Assembly (NCBI RefSeq): GCF_000513195.1
Contig: NZ_CBVI010000092.1
Coordinates: forward strand, 1 to 58,938
Length of the DNA: 58,938 nucleotides
Reading direction: 5' to 3'
Source: Bacteroides timonensis
GTDB lineage: Bacteria > Bacteroidota > Bacteroidia > Bacteroidales > Bacteroidaceae
This document shows positions 1 through 7,476 of the stretch, piece by piece; position 1 is the first letter of the stretch; every line of letters begins with the position of its first letter. The notes under the pieces are model-generated. The model saw only the letters and a list, made by a program, of their open reading frames with translations, was not told the origin of the DNA and did no database searches. The translations under genes were made by a program, and so were the position numbers.

Positions 1-2
1 GG

Positions 3-1406
3 ATAATTAGTATTATTGTCGGCAAGACCGGCTATCGATTCGGAGTCCCTGCCCTGTTACTATTCCTTGTCGTCGGCATGATTTTCGGTAGCGATGGTTT
101 CGGACTACAGTTTCATAACGCTAAAGAAGCACAATTTATTGGTATGGTTGCTCTTAGCGTTATTTTGTTTTCTGGCGGTATGGATACTAAATTCAGCGAA
201 ATTAAACCGATTCTTGTTCCGGGTATTGTCCTCTCCACATTCGGCGTACTGCTTACCGCCGTCTTTACAGGATTCTTCATCTGGTGGATCTCCGGCATGA
301 GTTGGTCAAATATTTATCTTCCTATCACTGCATCCCTACTACTTGCTTCTACCATGTCATCTACCGATTCCGCTTCTGTATTTGCCATCTTGCGTTCGCA
401 GAAAATGAATCTGAAACATAACCTTCGTCCTATGCTGGAGCTTGAAAGTGGTAGTAATGACCCCATGGCTTACATGCTTACCATCGTACTGATACAGTTC
501 ATACAATCCGGTGGAATGGGTATTGCAGGTATCTTCGGCTCATTCGTTGTACAGTTTATAGTAGGTGCAGCAGCCGGATATCTTCTTGGCAAACTTGCCA
601 TCCTCATGCTGAACAGACTTAATATTGATAATCAAGCCCTCTATCCTATTCTTTTGCTTGCATTCGTATTTTTCACTTTTGCCATTACCGATCTTCTGAA
701 AGGAAACGGTTACCTCGCCGTTTACATTGCCGGTATTATGGTAGGCAACAACAAGATAATGCATCGAAAAGAGATTTATACTTTCATGGATGGATTGACC
801 TGGCTGTTCCAAATCATCATGTTCCTTTGCCTCGGTTTGTTGGTAAATCCTCACGAATTACTCGATATTGCTTTGGTAGCAACGCTTATCGGTGTATTTA
901 TGATTGTTATCGGTCGTCCGCTTAGTGTCTTCCTCTGCTTGCTGCCTTTCGGCAAGAAGATTACAAACCATTCGCGACTCTTCGTTTCCTGGGTAGGTTT
1001 GCGCGGAGCAGTGCCTATCATCTTCGCCACTTATCCGGTAGTAGCGCAAGTACCGGGTGCCGATGTGATCTTCAATATCGTATTCTTTATCACGATTGTT
1101 TCCCTCATTATCCAGGGTACTACCGTTTCCTTAGCCGCCCGCTTGCTGAAACTTTCTACCCCGTTGGAGAAGACCGGCAATGAATTCGGTGTGGAGTTGC
1201 CCGAGGAAATAGACAGTGATCTCAGTGATATGACCGTTACCACAGAGATGCTGGAAGAAGGCGATACCCTGAAGGATATCACTCTGCCTAATGGAGCACT
1301 CGTAATGATTGTGAAACGAGGCACGGAATTCCTGATACCGAACGGATCGTTGAAATTACATTTGGGGGATAAGCTGTTGCTGATTTCGGATAAGAAGAAT
1401 GATTAG
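3..1406 (+). CDS. K(+)/H(+) antiporter, NhaP2/CvrA type, 5'-partial
   Basis: Cation:proton antiporter of the CPA1 family in the inner membrane, expected to exchange K+ or Na+ for protons. The reading frame is open from the first bases of the window. The residues GKTGYRFGVPALLLFLVVG at bases 24-80 match the usual start of these proteins, so only about 20 residues lie outside and the Met at 78 is internal. About a dozen hydrophobic helices follow. The motif ESGSNDPMAYML (about 444-480) carries the family's conserved Asp region, and SWVGLRGAVPI (about 990-1020) is typical of CPA1. The last 70 residues form an RCK_C/TrkA_C-like regulatory domain ending in GDKLLLISDKKND. Substrate ion is inferred from the family. 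Confidence 0.9.
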   Translation: MISIIVGKTGYRFGVPALLLFLVVGMIFGSDGFGLQFHNAKEAQFIGMVALSVILFSGGMDTKFSEIKPILVPGIVLSTFGVLLTAVFTGFFIWWISGMSWSNIYLPITASLLLASTMSSTDSASVFAILRSQKMNLKHNLRPMLELESGSNDPMAYMLTIVLIQFIQSGGMGIAGIFGSFVVQFIVGAAAGYLLGKLAILMLNRLNIDNQALYPILLLAFVFFTFAITDLLKGNGYLAVYIAGIMVGNNKIMHRKEIYTFMDGLTWLFQIIMFLCLGLLVNPHELLDIALVATLIGVFMIVIGRPLSVFLCLLPFGKKITNHSRLFVSWVGLRGAVPIIFATYPVVAQVPGADVIFNIVFFITIVSLIIQGTTVSLAARLLKLSTPLEKTGNEFGVELPEEIDSDLSDMTVTTEMLEEGDTLKDITLPNGALVMIVKRGTEFLIPNGSLKLHLGDKLLLISDKKND

Positions 1407-1474
1407 CACATTATCCCCCCAATTGGTTATTTTTTCTTTTTCTTTCGCCTCCCACCAAAGAATAAATATATAAA

Positions 1475-1506
1475 CTTGCACGCCATCACATTTAGCTCTA
1501 TATTTG
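1475..1506 (+). promoter_or_regulatory. Bacteroides-type promoter for the acyl-CoA synthetase-like gene
   Basis: TATATTTG at 1499-1506 fits the Bacteroides -7 consensus TAnnTTTG. CTTG at 1475-1478, 20 bases upstream, is a one-mismatch -33 element. Transcription would start near 1512, giving a leader of under 30 bases before the ATG at 1540. Confidence 0.55.
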
Positions 1507-1539
1507 CGCAGTTTTAACTAAAGTGTGCAAATTTAACAG

Positions 1540-3204
1540 ATGGAACAAGAACAACACTTCATTGATTACATTGAACAAAGCATCATTCGGAACTGGAACT
1601 TAAACGCCTTGACTGACTACAAAGGTGCTACTCTCCAATATAAAGACGTAGCTCGCAAGATTGCAAAATTCCATATTGTACTGGAAAGTGCCGGTATCCA
1701 GCCGGGTGATAAAATTGCCGTCTGCGGTCGTAACAGTGCACACTGGGCAGTTACTTTCCTGGCAACCATCACTTATGGAGCTGTTATTGTACCTATCCTT
1801 CACGAATTTAAAGCGGATAATATACATAATATCGTCAACCACTCAGAAGCCAGACTGCTTTTTGTGGGAGACCAGGTGTGGGAAAACCTGAATGAAGACG
1901 CCATGCCGCAATTGCTGGGCGTTATTCTGATGACTGAATTCACCCCTGTAGTCTGTCGCGACAAACGATTGATGGAAGCTTTCGAGCACCGCAATACTCT
2001 CTACGGACAACGCTATCCTAAAAACTTCCGTCCCGAACACATCTGCTATCGGAAGGATGAACCGGAAGAACTTGCCATCATTAACTATACTTCCGGTACT
2101 ACCGGATATTCCAAAGGTGTCATGCTTCCCTATCGCAGCCTTTGGTCCAACGTGAATTACTGCCATGAGATGCTTCCGGTGAAACCAGGCGATAATATGG
2201 TTGCCATGCTTCCTATGGGACATGTGTTTGGAATGACTTATGATTTCCTTTACGGTTTTTCAGCCGGGGCACACCTCTACTTCCTCACTCGCATGCCGAC
2301 TCCTAAAATTATCGCACAATCTTTCGCTGAAATCAAACCACGCGTCATCTCATGCGTGCCTCTGATTGTAGAAAAGATTATCAAGAAGAATATTCTGCCC
2401 CGTATAGATAATAAAATAGGTAAGTTACTGCTTCGTCTTCCTATCATCAATGATAAGATCAGAGCTCTTGCACGCAAAGAAGCAATGGAAATATTCGGCG
2501 GTAACTTCGATGAAATTATCATCGGTGGAGCCCCGTTCAATGCAGAAGTCGAGCGCTTCCTCAAACAGATAGGTTTCCCCTACACCATCGCTTACGGTAT
2601 GACGGAATGTGGTCCGATCATCTGTTCCAGCCGCTGGGAAACCCTGAAGCTGGCATCATGCGGTAAGACAACCACACGCATGGAAGTGAAGATCGATTCG
2701 TCTGATCCGGAGAAGGTGGCGGGAGAAATCATTTGTCGAGGTACCAACCTGATGCTGGGATATTATAAGAACCAGGAAGCAACGTCACAAATCATTGACG
2801 TAAATGGCTGGCTGCATACCGGCGATTTAGGCACAATGGATGCGGAAGGTTATGTAACTGTGCGCGGGCGCAGCAAGAATATGTTGCTCACTTCCAGCGG
2901 ACAAAACATCTACCCGGAAGAGATTGAAAGCAAACTGAATAATATGCCTTACGTTTCCGAGTCGCTCATAGTGTTGCAAAAAGAAAAATTGGTAGCACTG
3001 ATTTATCCGGACTTTGACGATGCATTTGCCAATGGACTGCAACAAACAGATGTAGAGCGTATGATGGAAACTAACCGTAACGAACTCAACCAGCAATTAC
3101 CGGCTTATTGCCAGATATCAAAGGTGAAGATACATTTTGAGGAATTTGAAAAGACAGCCAAAAAATCTATTAAACGGTTTATGTATCAGGAGGCTAAAGG
3201 TTAA
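1540..3204 (+). CDS. AMP-dependent synthetase/ligase (long-chain acyl-CoA synthetase-like)
   Basis: ANL-superfamily adenylate-forming enzyme of 554 residues, expected to activate a carboxylic acid (probably a fatty acid) with ATP and load it on CoA. The P-loop motif NYTSGTTGYSKGVML (about residues 183-197), the AYGMTECGP motif (about 352-360), and WLHTGDLGTMDAEGYVTVRGR near 427-447 are all present. A C-terminal Lys-containing segment (EKTAKKSIKRF) matches the catalytic-lysine region. It has no signal peptide, so it is cytoplasmic. It stands alone with its own promoter. Substrate chain length cannot be told from sequence, so FadD-like is the nearest description. Confidence 0.85.
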   Translation: MEQEQHFIDYIEQSIIRNWNLNALTDYKGATLQYKDVARKIAKFHIVLESAGIQPGDKIAVCGRNSAHWAVTFLATITYGAVIVPILHEFKADNIHNIVNHSEARLLFVGDQVWENLNEDAMPQLLGVILMTEFTPVVCRDKRLMEAFEHRNTLYGQRYPKNFRPEHICYRKDEPEELAIINYTSGTTGYSKGVMLPYRSLWSNVNYCHEMLPVKPGDNMVAMLPMGHVFGMTYDFLYGFSAGAHLYFLTRMPTPKIIAQSFAEIKPRVISCVPLIVEKIIKKNILPRIDNKIGKLLLRLPIINDKIRALARKEAMEIFGGNFDEIIIGGAPFNAEVERFLKQIGFPYTIAYGMTECGPIICSSRWETLKLASCGKTTTRMEVKIDSSDPEKVAGEIICRGTNLMLGYYKNQEATSQIIDVNGWLHTGDLGTMDAEGYVTVRGRSKNMLLTSSGQNIYPEEIESKLNNMPYVSESLIVLQKEKLVALIYPDFDDAFANGLQQTDVERMMETNRNELNQQLPAYCQISKVKIHFEEFEKTAKKSIKRFMYQEAKG

Positions 3205-3270
3205 CAAAGATATAAGATTAAGTCTATATTTTTAATTAATGTTATAGAACATACTTTTTTATTTGGATAA

Positions 3271-3301
3271 TTTGCAGTTATCCTGAAAGTACGTATCTTT
3301 G
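3271..3301 (+). promoter_or_regulatory. Promoter of small-RNA copy 1
   Basis: TTTG at 3271-3274 and TATCTTTG at 3294-3301 are separated by 19 bases, an exact match to the Bacteroides -33/-7 architecture. Confidence 0.8.
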
Positions 3302-3305
3302 CACT

Positions 3306-3369
3306 GTGTTTTTCATAGTATTAGATTTAAGGTTAACAAAGGTTGGAGTACAGCGGTACTCCTTTTTTT
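3306..3369 (+). ncRNA. Predicted small RNA, copy 1 (identical to copy 2 at 4350-4413)
   Basis: A transcript of about 64 bases is bounded by a perfect Bacteroides promoter and an intrinsic terminator (7-bp stem 3345-3351/3356-3362, tetraloop AGCG, then seven T at 3363-3369). No ORF with a plausible start lies inside. The 78 bases from 3297 to 3374 recur exactly at 4341-4418, and the promoter regions are also related. The unpaired stretch before the terminator (GGTTAACAAAGGTT) could be a pairing region. It resembles the multicopy short sRNA families reported in Bacteroides; family identity is unverified. Confidence 0.7.
3345..3369 (+). terminator. Intrinsic terminator of sRNA copy 1
   Basis: GGAGTAC / GTACTCC stem with loop AGCG, followed by T7. 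Confidence 0.85.
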
Positions 3370-3528
3370 ATGCCTATACTTTCCGGAATATTTATATCAG
3401 AAGCAGGAAGTTGCCACAAAGTGCCATCTTCTCCTTTCACTTATAGTTTTCGATGCAAAAATAAGTAAAATCCTCAATAATCCGGCAATCAATTGTTATC
3501 TTTACTTCCAAACCAAAACTCTGTTATC

Positions 3529-4239
3529 ATGGATATACATACTTTTATGACCAATTATCGAGAAGCATTTGGTGAACGCGCAGAACTTCCCATCGCCTTC
3601 TGGTACTCCGATAAACAGGAAAGCGAAACAGAAAAAATTGGCGGTTGCTTCTTCAAGGACCTGCAACAAGTAAGGGAAGGTAAAACTATCAGCCTGAACA
3701 GCGACGTCATAGGATGTGGCGGCGGAAAATTCTACACCGGTTTCACGGAAATGCCTATACACGTACCTAACTTCGTATCTCTGAAAGAGAAGTACAAAAA
3801 GACTCCTGAAATGGTAACAGATTTCATAAAGCAAATCCAGGTACCGCGTACGGAAAAGGCCTATCTGCATTTTGCCCGGATAGATAAACTTACTTCTTTC
3901 GATGATGTAGAGGGTTTGCTGTTCCTTGCTACGCCTGATATCCTGTCAGGGCTTACCACATGGGCTTTTTATGATACGAATGCATTCGATACCGTAGCTA
4001 CTCCTTTCGGTTCCGGTTGCAGTTCCGTTGTAACCCTCACTGTTCTCGATAACCAAAAAGACGGTAAGCGCTGTTTCCTCGGCTTCTTCGATCCGTCCGT
4101 GCGTCCCCACTTTGAAGCCAATCTGTTGAGCTTTACTATTCCCATGTCCCGTTTCAAAGAGATGTATCACACCATGCGCGAAAGTTGCCTGTTCGATACA
4201 CACGCCTGGGGAAAGATAAAAGAGCGTATCAACGAATAA
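3529..4239 (+). CDS. DUF169 family protein
   Basis: Cytoplasmic protein of 236 residues of the DUF169 family, whose biochemical role is not established. Family features seen are the Gly/Cys-rich segment VIGCGGGKFYTGFTEMP (about residues 61-77) and PFGSGCSSVVTL (about 157-168). The start at 3529 (MDIHTF) is preferred over the in-frame ATG at 3493 because the upstream residues do not resemble the family. The gene is flanked by the two identical sRNA units, so recombination between them would delete it. Confidence 0.8.
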   Translation: MDIHTFMTNYREAFGERAELPIAFWYSDKQESETEKIGGCFFKDLQQVREGKTISLNSDVIGCGGGKFYTGFTEMPIHVPNFVSLKEKYKKTPEMVTDFIKQIQVPRTEKAYLHFARIDKLTSFDDVEGLLFLATPDILSGLTTWAFYDTNAFDTVATPFGSGCSSVVTLTVLDNQKDGKRCFLGFFDPSVRPHFEANLLSFTIPMSRFKEMYHTMRESCLFDTHAWGKIKERINE

Positions 4240-4314
4240 AACCTTGAAAAAAAGTAAAGAAACAATGTCTATCTTTTAATTAGTGTTATAAAAACACTTA
4301 TATTGGTCTAATCA

Positions 4315-4345
4315 TTTGGAAATACGCAGAATATCCGTACCTTTG
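4315..4345 (+). promoter_or_regulatory. Promoter of small-RNA copy 2
   Basis: TTTG at 4315-4318 and TACCTTTG at 4338-4345 are 19 bases apart, the same geometry as copy 1. Confidence 0.8.
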
Positions 4346-4349
4346 CACT

Positions 4350-4413
4350 GTGTTTTTCATAGTATTAGATTTAAGGTTAACAAAGGTTGGAGTACAGCGG
4401 TACTCCTTTTTTT
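4350..4413 (+). ncRNA. Predicted small RNA, copy 2
   Basis: Sequence identical to copy 1 (3306-3369), with the same terminator stem (4389-4395/4400-4406) and T7 (4407-4413). The two upstream regions differ by many substitutions while the transcribed part is unchanged, which suggests selection or gene conversion on the RNA rather than a very recent duplication. Confidence 0.7.
4389..4413 (+). terminator. Intrinsic terminator of sRNA copy 2
   Basis: 7-bp stem, AGCG loop, T7 tail, as in copy 1. Confidence 0.85.
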
Positions 4414-4482
4414 ATGCCCATACGTTTGGAATATCCTCGCAAAAGGTTTTTCTTTGTGATAATGCTTTAAAACAATAATGCC

Positions 4483-5139
4483 ATGAAAAAACACTGTTAC
4501 TCATCAATCTTCTTCTACTCTCTGTATGCGTATTCCCGCAAGAGAATATCGAAGTAAACTATGCTACTATTAAAAAGTATGTAAAAAAATAGTCGGATGA
4601 TTACCAACAGCTGATTGAACGCTTTGAAGCTAATGACAGCTTATTATCCTTAAACGATTACGCGCTAATCTACTACGGTCATTTCTTTCACCTCAAAATA
4701 CAAAGGGAGTATGGAGCTTTGGAAAGAGCTTGAGACGCTAATGGAAGAAAAGAAATGGGAAGAAGCATATACCCTATTAAAAGAATGCCGGAAAAAGAAT
4801 CCTGTATCTCTTAAATTACTCATTTATGCCGTGAATCTGGCGAGTGAGCTGCAAAGAGAAGAAGAAGTTCAGGCTTATATAGATAAATACATAAAACTTT
4901 CCTCTGCCATCATATCCAGTGAAGATGGCACAAGCGAAGATACAGCATTCAAAGTCATCAGCGTCAATGATGAATATCAGATATTAAACAATGTCTTCAA
5001 AGTAGAAGGTCTGAAGCAACAATCATTAGTAAACAAATGCGACCTGATGGAATTTGAAAGCAGTCCATACTATGAGGGCACTCAAATCTACTTCGATATC
5101 AGCCGCTCGCTGGACTATATGAAAGATTTATTCAAATAA
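4483..5139 (+). pseudogene. DUF4919-like secreted protein, inactivated by three lesions
   Basis: Only the last 142 codons (4711-5139, from MELWKELETLMEEKKW) remain open. Upstream the rest of the gene can be read in pieces. ATG at 4483 leads into an A-run that appears one base short. In the next frame a signal peptide (LLLINLLLLSVCVFPQ) and ENIEVNYATIKKYVKK follow. TAG then interrupts before SDDYQQLIERFEANDSLLSLNDYALIYYG. An extra T near 4682-4686 shifts the frame again before the intact part. Signal peptide plus LSLNDYALIYYG resembles the DUF4919 family. The function is unknown and the gene is almost certainly dead. Confidence 0.75.
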
Positions 5140-5149
5140 AAAACAATAT

Positions 5150-5210
5150 CCCCTTCCTTCACTCTGAACCACTGTACTTGGTGATCGGAGAGCTGAGGAA
5201 GGGGATTTTT
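5150..5210. terminator. Bidirectional terminator between convergent genes
   Basis: CCCCTTCC at 5150-5157 pairs with GGAAGGGG at 5198-5205, with T-rich tracts on both sides. It lies between the plus-strand pseudogene and the 3' end of the minus-strand GH97 gene, closing both transcripts. Confidence 0.7.
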
Positions 5211-5232
5211 ATATACCAGATATTTCGGTTTA

Positions 5233-7386
5233 TCAGATATTACCGGACAGTTTTTTCAATCCTTTCAATTCCGCCTTATCTTTCACCTCCATAATACTGA
5301 TGGCATAACCACCACCCGGAGCCGCTTTCAATTTCAGTACGGTTTTAGGAGAAACAATCCCTTTACGGATTACGTAAGCCTGCGGATTCGTTTTATAATC
5401 AGCATCCTTTGCGTCCGCATAAACAGTAGCTATATACTGTTTATCAGCATCCAGAAAATCCAGTTTCAGAGTAGAAGCATGTCCCTGCTCACTGCTGGTA
5501 CAACCTATAAACCAATCATTCGTACCTTTCGCCTTACGGGCAGCCGTGATATAGCGTCCCGGTTCTGCTTCCAGGTATCGGCTGTCATCCCAGTCCAGAG
5601 CCACATCTTTAATGAACTGGAAAGCATCCATAAAGCGTTCATAGTTCTCGGGCAGATCGGCTGCCATTTGCAGAGGGCTGTACATCGTTACGTAGAGTGC
5701 CAACTGACGCGCCAATGTAGAGTTTACATGAGCATGACTATTCGGATTCAGTTTATTCATATCCATTTCAAAGACACCCGGCGTATAATCCATCGGTCCG
5801 CCTTGCAGACGGGTGAAAGGAAGAATGGTCGTGTGGAAAGGCTTGCTGCCTCCGAAAGCTTCATATTCCGTGCCACGGGCAGATTCATTTCCTATCAGGT
5901 TCGGATACGTACGGCACAAACCAGTAGGCCGTACAGCCTCGTGGGCATTCACCATAATCTTATGCTTGGCAGCTTCGGTCACGGCATACAGGTAATGGTT
6001 GTTCATCCACTGCCCATAATGATATTCGCCACGCGGAATGATATTGCCCACATAGCCGCTTTTCACGGAATTGTAACCGTATTGGTTCATCAAGTCATAG
6101 GCAGCCTCCATGTGGCGTTCGTAGTTGCGTGCGGAAGCCGATGTCTCATGGTGCATCATCAGTTTGACACCTTTGGAGTGGGCATACTCATTCAGGTATT
6201 TGATGTCAAAATCAGGATATGGAGTGAGAAAGTCGAAAACATAATCCTTGCTGTTGCCGAACCAGTCTTCCCAACCGGTATTCCAGCCTTCTACCAATAC
6301 CTGGTCGAAACCGTGCTCCGCAGCAAAATCAATGTACTTCTTTACATTCTCCGTATTGGCGGGGTGAATACCATTCGGTTTCACTTTCGTATAATCCGTT
6401 TCATCCAGTTTTACGGAAGGGAGATCAAATGTATAAGCCCACGGCTTGCCTGCCGCAATCATTTCCCACCATACGCCTACATACTTCACAGGCTTAATCC
6501 AAGAAGTATCCTCATACTTGCAAGGATCATTCAGATTCAGTATCAGATTGGAAGCCAGCATTTCACGGGCATCATCACTGACTATCACCGTACGCCACGG
6601 AGTGTGGCAAGGTGACTGCATATACCCTTTATCACCCTGTGCATCCGGTGTCAGCCAAGATTCAAAGATAAGGTTCTTATCATCCAGATTCAGATGCATG
6701 CACGAATAATCCACCAAAGCAGCTTCATGGAGATTCAGATAGATTCCGTCAGCTGTTTTCATCTGGAGTGAAGTCTGTACACCTGTCAGTGAAAACTGGG
6801 TTTGTGACGCATTATCAGTAATGGCTCCCTGCATCAAACCGCGAATTTCCGAAAGTTTGGATTCCGTATAATCATATTCCTGAGTATCGTAATCACCGGG
6901 AATCCACCAGGCGGTATGATCGCCCGTCATAGCAAACTGGGTATGTTCGTCCTTAATCACAAAGTAAACCAGATTCTTCTGTTGCGGAAACTCATAACGG
7001 AATCCTACACCATCATCATATACACGAAAACGAAGGTTCATATAACGATCCGTGGCGGGCTGTTTCAATTCAACCAACAATTCGTTGTAGTGATTACGAA
7101 TATCTTTCGTCTCACCCCACACCGGTTGCCAGGTTTCGTCGAAGGTAGAGGTAGAAGCTTTCAGGACTTCAAAACCATCCAACAGATTATTGGCATTCTT
7201 CAATTCCAGTCCCAAGGTGCTGGGGTTAATCACGGATTTCCCTTTATACTCCACCTGATAGGTCGGAGCACCATTCTTTGATAATTCGAAATCCAGCTTC
7301 ACCTGGCCCGAAGGAGACGACACTCCTTCTGCTTTCCCCGCTAAGGCAAAAAGAAGACAAATTGCACTAAGCATTAACTTTCTCAT
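5233..7386 (-). CDS. GH97 alpha-glucosidase (SusB-like)
   Basis: Glycoside hydrolase family 97 enzyme of 717 residues from the ATG at 7386; the longer in-frame start lacks a signal peptide. MRKLMLSAICLLFALAGKAEG is a signal peptide, so the enzyme is periplasmic or exported. An N-terminal beta-sandwich is followed by a (beta/alpha)8 barrel with the motifs VEGWNTGWEDW, MMHHETS, NAHEAVRPTG and NESARGTEYEAF. The glutamates in these motifs are those of the inverting alpha-glucosidase subgroup typified by SusB; an Asp nucleophile would mark the retaining alpha-galactosidases. It is the last gene of the dextran-type locus and probably trims oligosaccharides to glucose. It starts 90 bases after the GH31 stop. 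Confidence 0.88.
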   Translation of the reverse strand: MRKLMLSAICLLFALAGKAEGVSSPSGQVKLDFELSKNGAPTYQVEYKGKSVINPSTLGLELKNANNLLDGFEVLKASTSTFDETWQPVWGETKDIRNHYNELLVELKQPATDRYMNLRFRVYDDGVGFRYEFPQQKNLVYFVIKDEHTQFAMTGDHTAWWIPGDYDTQEYDYTESKLSEIRGLMQGAITDNASQTQFSLTGVQTSLQMKTADGIYLNLHEAALVDYSCMHLNLDDKNLIFESWLTPDAQGDKGYMQSPCHTPWRTVIVSDDAREMLASNLILNLNDPCKYEDTSWIKPVKYVGVWWEMIAAGKPWAYTFDLPSVKLDETDYTKVKPNGIHPANTENVKKYIDFAAEHGFDQVLVEGWNTGWEDWFGNSKDYVFDFLTPYPDFDIKYLNEYAHSKGVKLMMHHETSASARNYERHMEAAYDLMNQYGYNSVKSGYVGNIIPRGEYHYGQWMNNHYLYAVTEAAKHKIMVNAHEAVRPTGLCRTYPNLIGNESARGTEYEAFGGSKPFHTTILPFTRLQGGPMDYTPGVFEMDMNKLNPNSHAHVNSTLARQLALYVTMYSPLQMAADLPENYERFMDAFQFIKDVALDWDDSRYLEAEPGRYITAARKAKGTNDWFIGCTSSEQGHASTLKLDFLDADKQYIATVYADAKDADYKTNPQAYVIRKGIVSPKTVLKLKAAPGGGYAISIMEVKDKAELKGLKKLSGNI

Positions 7387-7476
7387 AACTATACTTTTTA
7401 ATAATTTAAGTTTCACATGCTGCCTATATACAATTGAGATACTTCTATCAGCATATAACAGCATGCGGAATATGGT

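Larger units (their letters stand above)
3297..3374 (+). repeat. 78-bp exact direct repeat, copy 1
   Basis: Identical base for base to 4341-4418, with an offset of 1044 bases. It covers part of the -7 box, the predicted sRNA and its terminator. Weaker similarity extends about 70 bases upstream in both copies (TTTTAATTA(A/G)TGTTATA is shared). The two copies flank the DUF169 gene. Confidence 0.97.
4341..4418 (+). repeat. 78-bp exact direct repeat, copy 2
   Basis: Exact copy of 3297-3374. Confidence 0.97.

Noticed and set aside
3451..3469. ATGCAAAAATAAGTAAAAT shared with 20108-20126 and containing a minus-strand -7 box
   Set aside because: At 3451 there is no gene on the minus strand to serve, so the match is probably a common promoter-like AT-rich word.
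3299..3550. Plus-strand ORF of 83 codons covering sRNA copy 1
   Set aside because: It runs through an intrinsic terminator and its copy-2 counterpart is not open over the same length.
4711..5139. An intact 142-residue cytoplasmic protein
   Set aside because: Upstream frames carry the matching signal peptide and N-terminal half, separated only by small lesions, so the ORF is the tail of a pseudogene.
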